A DNA stretch of 25,277 bases from Candidatus Kappaea frigidicola (lineage in GTDB: Bacteria; Omnitrophota; Gorgyraeia; JAGLLT01): the NCBI GenBank assembly GCA_030765555.1, contig JAVCCI010000037.1, positions 1 through 25,277 of the forward strand, written 5' to 3'. A program made the translations under genes and the position numbers. Below the pieces are notes generated by a model, which saw nothing but the letters and a program-made list of their open reading frames with translations, had not been told where the DNA came from and searched no databases. Position 1 is the stretch's first letter. Every line of letters starts with the position of its first letter. This document shows, piece after piece, positions 22,293 through 25,277 of this stretch.

Positions 22293-23144
22293 CTATTTCC
22301 TCCGCTTATTCTTAGACGGTCTTCTTCGGACAATTGACTTATTTGAAAACTTCTTCTTTTTACGTGTTTTAAGACCTTTTGTAGCCTTACCCCAAGGAGT
22401 TGTCGGATGTCTTCCTCCTGAAGATTTACCTTCGCCACCACCCATAGGATGATCAACTGGATTCATGGCAACACCCCTAACCTTTGAACGCTTACCCATC
22501 CATCGGCGTCGGCCTGCTTTACCTAACGTTTCTCTCTCATGTTCTATATTTCCAACCTGGCCAATAGTGGCCCGGCATTCTTTATTAATAAGCCTAATTT
22601 CGCCAGAAGGCATTTTAATGTGCGCAACTTTACCATCAACTGCCATAACTGTTGCCGCCGTTCCAGCTCCCCTAGCTATCTTAGCGCCTTCATTGGGATT
22701 TAGTCCAATATTATGAACTTGAATTCCAGCAGGGATATTCTTTAGAGCCATGCAGTTGCCTATTTTAATTTCTACCTTTTCACCTGAAACTATAACATCG
22801 TTAACCTTAAGACCTACAGGAGAAACAATATATCGTTTTTCTCCATCTTCATAATCTAAAAGAGCTATATTAGCCGTACGATTAGGATCATATTCTATTG
22901 ATATAACTGTAGCCTTAAGAACATCTTTATTTCTTTTGAAATCAATTATTCTGTATTTGCGCTTATGGCCCCCACCTCTATGACGAGATGTTATTCGGCC
23001 ATGAACATTACGCCCACCACTCTTCTTTAACGGTTGAGTTAAAGCCTTGTGCGGTTTCTTGCTTATCGGATCAAGTTCTTTAAAATCTGTTAACTTGGTC
23101 CAGCGCTGACTTGATGTAGTTGGTTTTCTTAACTTAATTCCCAT
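22293..23144 (-). CDS. rplB: 50S ribosomal protein L2
   Basis: L2 is a conserved 23S rRNA binder needed for subunit joining and peptidyl transfer. The 283 residues show GGRNVHGRITSRHRGGGHKR and KYRIIDFKRNK in the N-terminal half. The C-terminal half carries RGVAMNPVDHPMGGGEGKSS and GGRHPTTPWGKATKG, with the histidine near the peptidyl transferase centre kept. It ends with the usual basic tail VRRRPSKNKRRK. Length is slightly above the usual 273-277. Confidence 0.98.
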   Translation of the reverse strand: MGIKLRKPTTSSQRWTKLTDFKELDPISKKPHKALTQPLKKSGGRNVHGRITSRHRGGGHKRKYRIIDFKRNKDVLKATVISIEYDPNRTANIALLDYEDGEKRYIVSPVGLKVNDVIVSGEKVEIKIGNCMALKNIPAGIQVHNIGLNPNEGAKIARGAGTAATVMAVDGKVAHIKMPSGEIRLINKECRATIGQVGNIEHERETLGKAGRRRWMGKRSKVRGVAMNPVDHPMGGGEGKSSGGRHPTTPWGKATKGLKTRKKKKFSNKSIVRRRPSKNKRRK

Positions 23145-23165
23145 TGCATCCTTCCATCCATAAAT

Positions 23166-23444
23166 TTAAGAAATATCTATAGTGCTTCCTTGCTTAAGTG
23201 TTACCAAGGCTTTTTTCCAATCAGGGGTTTTGCCCTTTTTATATCTGACTCTTTTTTGCTTACCATGCATAGAAACTGTATTGACGCTGGAGACTTTTAC
23301 CTTATATATATCTTCAACAGATTTTTTTATCTCTAATTTATTAGCTCTTCTATCAACTTCAAATAAATATTTGTTCTCTGCTAATAAAACAGTGCCTTTT
23401 TCAGTTCTTAGTAGATTTTTTACTATTGTATACGGATCTTTCAT
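23166..23444 (-). CDS. rplW: 50S ribosomal protein L23
   Basis: L23 sits at the tunnel exit and is the docking site for trigger factor and SRP. The 92 residues include LLRTEKGTVLLAENKYLFEV, where the serine often seen in this family (TEKS) is a glycine, then ANKLEIKKSVEDIYKVKVSS and VNTVSMHGKQKRVRYKKGKT. Length is normal. The ATG overlaps the rplD stop as ATGA, so translation is probably coupled. Confidence 0.97.
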   Translation of the reverse strand: MKDPYTIVKNLLRTEKGTVLLAENKYLFEVDRRANKLEIKKSVEDIYKVKVSSVNTVSMHGKQKRVRYKKGKTPDWKKALVTLKQGSTIDIS

Positions 23445-24070
23445 AAGACAACTCGCTTGTTTATTTTTTCTAAAGAACTCTTCGTAATTATTAATCTTTC
23501 AGCCAATAAAACATCATACATATTGAAGTTATCGGCTGCCTTAAGACATATATTTTTAATATTCCTAGCTGATAATACCGTGCTCTTATCAAGTTCATTT
23601 ACTACAACCAACAATTTTTTCTTATCCACCTTTAATTTCTTAAATATTGTAACAAAATTTTTGGTCTTTATATTATCTAGCTTAATATCTTCAATAAACA
23701 ATATTTCATCATTATTCATTTTTGCGTTAATCGCCGAAATCAAAGCTCCTTTTTTTGCTTTCTTAGGCATTGAATAAGAATAATCTTTAGGTCTCGGACC
23801 AAAAATAACTCCTCCACCTTTAAATAAGGGAGATCTAATAGAACCAGCTCTTGCCCTACCCGTACCCTTCTGCTTCCATGGTTTTTTTCCGCCACCAGCA
23901 ACCTCGGAACGATTTTTTGTCGAAGCAGCTCCCAATCTCTGGTTAGCTAAATGCATTTTAACTGCATCATGCATCAAGGTTTTATTGACCTTACCATTAA
24001 AAATCTTGGCATTCAACTTAACCGAGTCTACTTTTTTTCCTTCTATGCTATATACGTCAAACTCTTTCAT
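23441..24070 (-). CDS. rplD: 50S ribosomal protein L4
   Basis: L4 reaches into the peptide exit tunnel and in enterics also represses the S10 operon. The 209 residues show the tunnel loop with GGGKKPWKQKGTGRARAGSI and RSPLFKGGGVIFGPRPKDYS (about 60-98). The globular part has ALISAINAKMNNDEILFIED. The C-terminal half is divergent but in frame. Length is normal. Confidence 0.98.
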   Translation of the reverse strand: MKEFDVYSIEGKKVDSVKLNAKIFNGKVNKTLMHDAVKMHLANQRLGAASTKNRSEVAGGGKKPWKQKGTGRARAGSIRSPLFKGGGVIFGPRPKDYSYSMPKKAKKGALISAINAKMNNDEILFIEDIKLDNIKTKNFVTIFKKLKVDKKKLLVVVNELDKSTVLSARNIKNICLKAADNFNMYDVLLAERLIITKSSLEKINKRVVL

Positions 24071-24075
24071 ATATT

Positions 24076-24807
24076 TTACTCTTTATTTTCTTTTTTTTCC
24101 TGTTGATTTTCCTGAACTGCAGCTTCATTGGCAGCATCAGCTTTAGGTGCTTCAGGAGCAGGGGGTCTATCTGTTTTCTTTAAAGCCAATTTAATTAATA
24201 AATTGCTGCCCTTAGATCCCGGTATTGCCCCTTTAACAATTAATAAATTGTTTTCTGTATCTATTTTTAAAACTTTTATATTTTGAATCGTGACACGCTT
24301 ACCACCCATTCTTCCAGCCATATGATGCCCTTTAAAAACTCTAGCAGGATCAGCACTGGCACCTATAGAACCCGGAGCCCTATGAATCGTAGAACCATGG
24401 CTAGCAGGATGTCCTTTAAAATTCCAGCGTTTCATTACACCCTGAAATCCTTTCCCTATTGAAATTCCTCTGACATCTACAAAATCACCAACTCTAAAAA
24501 GATCAACTTTTAATTCATCTCCCTCTTTATAGGTAGCAATTTCTTCTTCACTCAGCCTAATCTCTTTTACAAATTTAACTGGTTCTGATTTAGATTTCTT
24601 TAGATGCCCTTTAAAAGGATTACTGATTCTGGATTCTTTTTGCTTACCAAATCCACATTGAAGAGCTGTATACCCATCATTATCCTTGCTCTTTATCTGT
24701 AATACCTTGCAAGGTCCTGCTTCAATAATTGTTACAGGATACACCTTGCCATCTTCTTCGAAAACTTGAGTCATGCCAAGTTTTTTTCCTAATATACCAA
24801 TAGCCAT
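24076..24807 (-). CDS. rplC: 50S ribosomal protein L3 with Ala/Pro/Glu-rich C-terminal tail
   Basis: L3 starts large-subunit assembly and reaches the peptidyl transferase centre. Residues 1-210 are a normal L3, starting MAIGILGKKLGMTQVFEEDG. The signature is GKGFQGVMKRWNFKG (118-132) followed by HPASHGSTIHRAPGSIGAS, and GHHMAGRMGGKRVT (160-173) is kept. Residues 211-243 are an extra tail rich in Ala, Pro, Glu, Gln and Lys, probably disordered. It lies between rpsJ and rplD. Confidence 0.98.
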   Translation of the reverse strand: MAIGILGKKLGMTQVFEEDGKVYPVTIIEAGPCKVLQIKSKDNDGYTALQCGFGKQKESRISNPFKGHLKKSKSEPVKFVKEIRLSEEEIATYKEGDELKVDLFRVGDFVDVRGISIGKGFQGVMKRWNFKGHPASHGSTIHRAPGSIGASADPARVFKGHHMAGRMGGKRVTIQNIKVLKIDTENNLLIVKGAIPGSKGSNLLIKLALKKTDRPPAPEAPKADAANEAAVQENQQEKKENKE

Positions 24808-24824
24808 TTAAGCAACCTCTTTTT

Positions 24825-25136
24825 CTACTTTATTTCAATATCAACACCAGTGGGTAAATCTAGCTTCTTCAACGCATCTATCGTCTTGGCTGTTGGATTT
24901 AATATATCTAACAACCTAGTATAGGTCTTTATCTGAAACTGTTCTCTTGACTTCTTATTTACGTGAGGTGATTTTAATACTGTGTAATCCTCACGCTTCG
25001 TAGGAAGTGGAATAGGTCCAGATATTTTTGCGCCTGATCGTCTCGCTGTATTCATAATTTCACCAGCTGACTGATCTAATACCCGATGGTCATATGCTTT
25101 AAGTTTTATTCTAATTTTTTGCTGACCTGCTGCCAT
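24825..25136 (-). CDS. rpsJ: 30S ribosomal protein S10
   Basis: S10 lies in the 30S head and, with NusB, also acts in transcription antitermination. The 103 residues show KIRIKLKAYDHRVLDQSAGE, GPIPLPTKREDYTVLKSPHV and NKKSREQFQIKTYTRLLDIL, all standard. Length is normal. AGAGGAA precedes the ATG. The gap to the tuf stop is only 16 bases, so S10 is probably co-transcribed with the str-type genes upstream. Confidence 0.98.
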   Translation of the reverse strand: MAAGQQKIRIKLKAYDHRVLDQSAGEIMNTARRSGAKISGPIPLPTKREDYTVLKSPHVNKKSREQFQIKTYTRLLDILNPTAKTIDALKKLDLPTGVDIEIK

Positions 25137-25152
25137 TTTTTTCCTCTTTATC

Positions 25153-25277
25153 TTAAGCTATTATCTCACTGATAACACCGGCACCGACTGTTCGGCCACC
25201 TTCTCTAATCGCGAAGCGAAGCTCTTTTTCCATAGCTATAGGAATAATTAGCTCAACTTCTGCAGTAACGTTATCAC
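25153..25277 (-). CDS. tuf: Elongation factor Tu, C-terminal end only
   Basis: EF-Tu brings aminoacyl-tRNA to the ribosome. Only the last 41 codons are in the window. The gene enters from the right edge in frame and stops with TAA at 25153. The translated part includes DNVTAEVELIIPIAMEKELR, then FAIREGGRTVGAGVISEIIA, the unmistakable end of domain 3. The GTPase domain is outside. tuf followed by rpsJ is the common junction of the str and S10 operons. Confidence 0.97.
   Translation of the reverse strand, partial: DNVTAEVELIIPIAMEKELRFAIREGGRTVGAGVISEIIA

Noticed and set aside
22232..22456. A minus-strand frame across the rplB-rpsS junction
   Set aside because: It is out of frame with both L2 and S19, which are certain. 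Its composition is a frame-shifted copy of their basic codons.
24187..24250. Two similar AATTAATAAATTG stretches in rplC
   Set aside because: They encode two similar peptide segments (NNLLI and SNLLI) in AT-rich DNA. Chance plus codon preference is enough, and they form no array.
1..25277. Phage, transposon, CRISPR, toxin-antitoxin or tRNA genes
   Set aside because: I looked for transposase and integrase motifs, repeated spacers and cloverleaf-like sequence. All DNA except short gaps is taken up by identified minus-strand genes.

Overview
The window is a bacterial chromosome segment, AT-rich by eye, in which every gene I can support lies on the minus strand. Transcription therefore runs from the right end (25277) to the left end (1). 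It contains 42 protein genes, packed with gaps of 0-50 bases or short overlaps. I see no tRNA, rRNA, CRISPR array or insertion sequence, and no gene-free stretch longer than 70 bases. The lineage cannot be fixed from this window. The absence of rpmD (L30), the RpoA N-terminus starting MGVRWRGFELP, a RicT/PSP1 protein beside holB, a single-zinc-knuckle MetRS and low GC would fit an uncultured lineage such as Omnitrophota or another PVC-side phylum. That placement is inference at about 50% and needs a marker tree.

Region 1 (25277 to 10073) is one long ribosomal super-operon in ancestral order: tuf (3' end only)-rpsJ-rplC-rplD-rplW-rplB-rpsS-rplV-rpsC-rplP-rpmC-rpsQ-rplN-rplX-rplE-rpsN-rpsH-rplF-rplR-rpsE-rplO-secY-adk-map-infA-rpmJ-rpsM-rpsK-rpsD-rpoA-rplQ. 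It joins the end of the str operon, S10, spc and alpha. Together these genes supply ribosomal proteins, elongation and initiation factors, the protein-export channel, nucleotide balance (Adk), N-terminal Met removal (Map) and the RNA polymerase alpha subunit. rpmD is missing from its usual slot between rpsE and rplO. L3, L22 and L17 carry unusual Lys/Ala/Glu/Thr-rich C-terminal tails. A perfect 14-bp hairpin after rplQ closes the cluster.

Region 2 (10002 to 7821) holds two sugar-type ABC permease genes (MalF-like then MalG-like) with no binding protein or ATPase beside them. The MalG-like protein has an extra domain of about 110 residues in its first external loop. A candidate promoter lies directly between the terminator and the first permease, placed so that the message could be nearly leaderless.

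Region 3 (7770 to 1) is a tightly coupled housekeeping operon: tmk-holB-ricT-metG-CPBP protease-thiL-tsaE-tsaB-alr (5' part only). It covers dTTP synthesis, clamp loading, an Fe-S-type RNA-maturation regulator, methionyl-tRNA charging, a membrane protease, thiamine diphosphate synthesis, tRNA t6A modification and D-alanine supply for the cell wall. Overlaps (ATGA, TAATG, and a 32-base ricT/metG overlap) point to translational coupling.

I did not find a clearly new biological system. The most unusual items are the MalG-like external domain, the compact terminator/promoter boundary, the perfect inverted repeat inside the CPBP gene, the ribosomal-protein tails and the missing L30.
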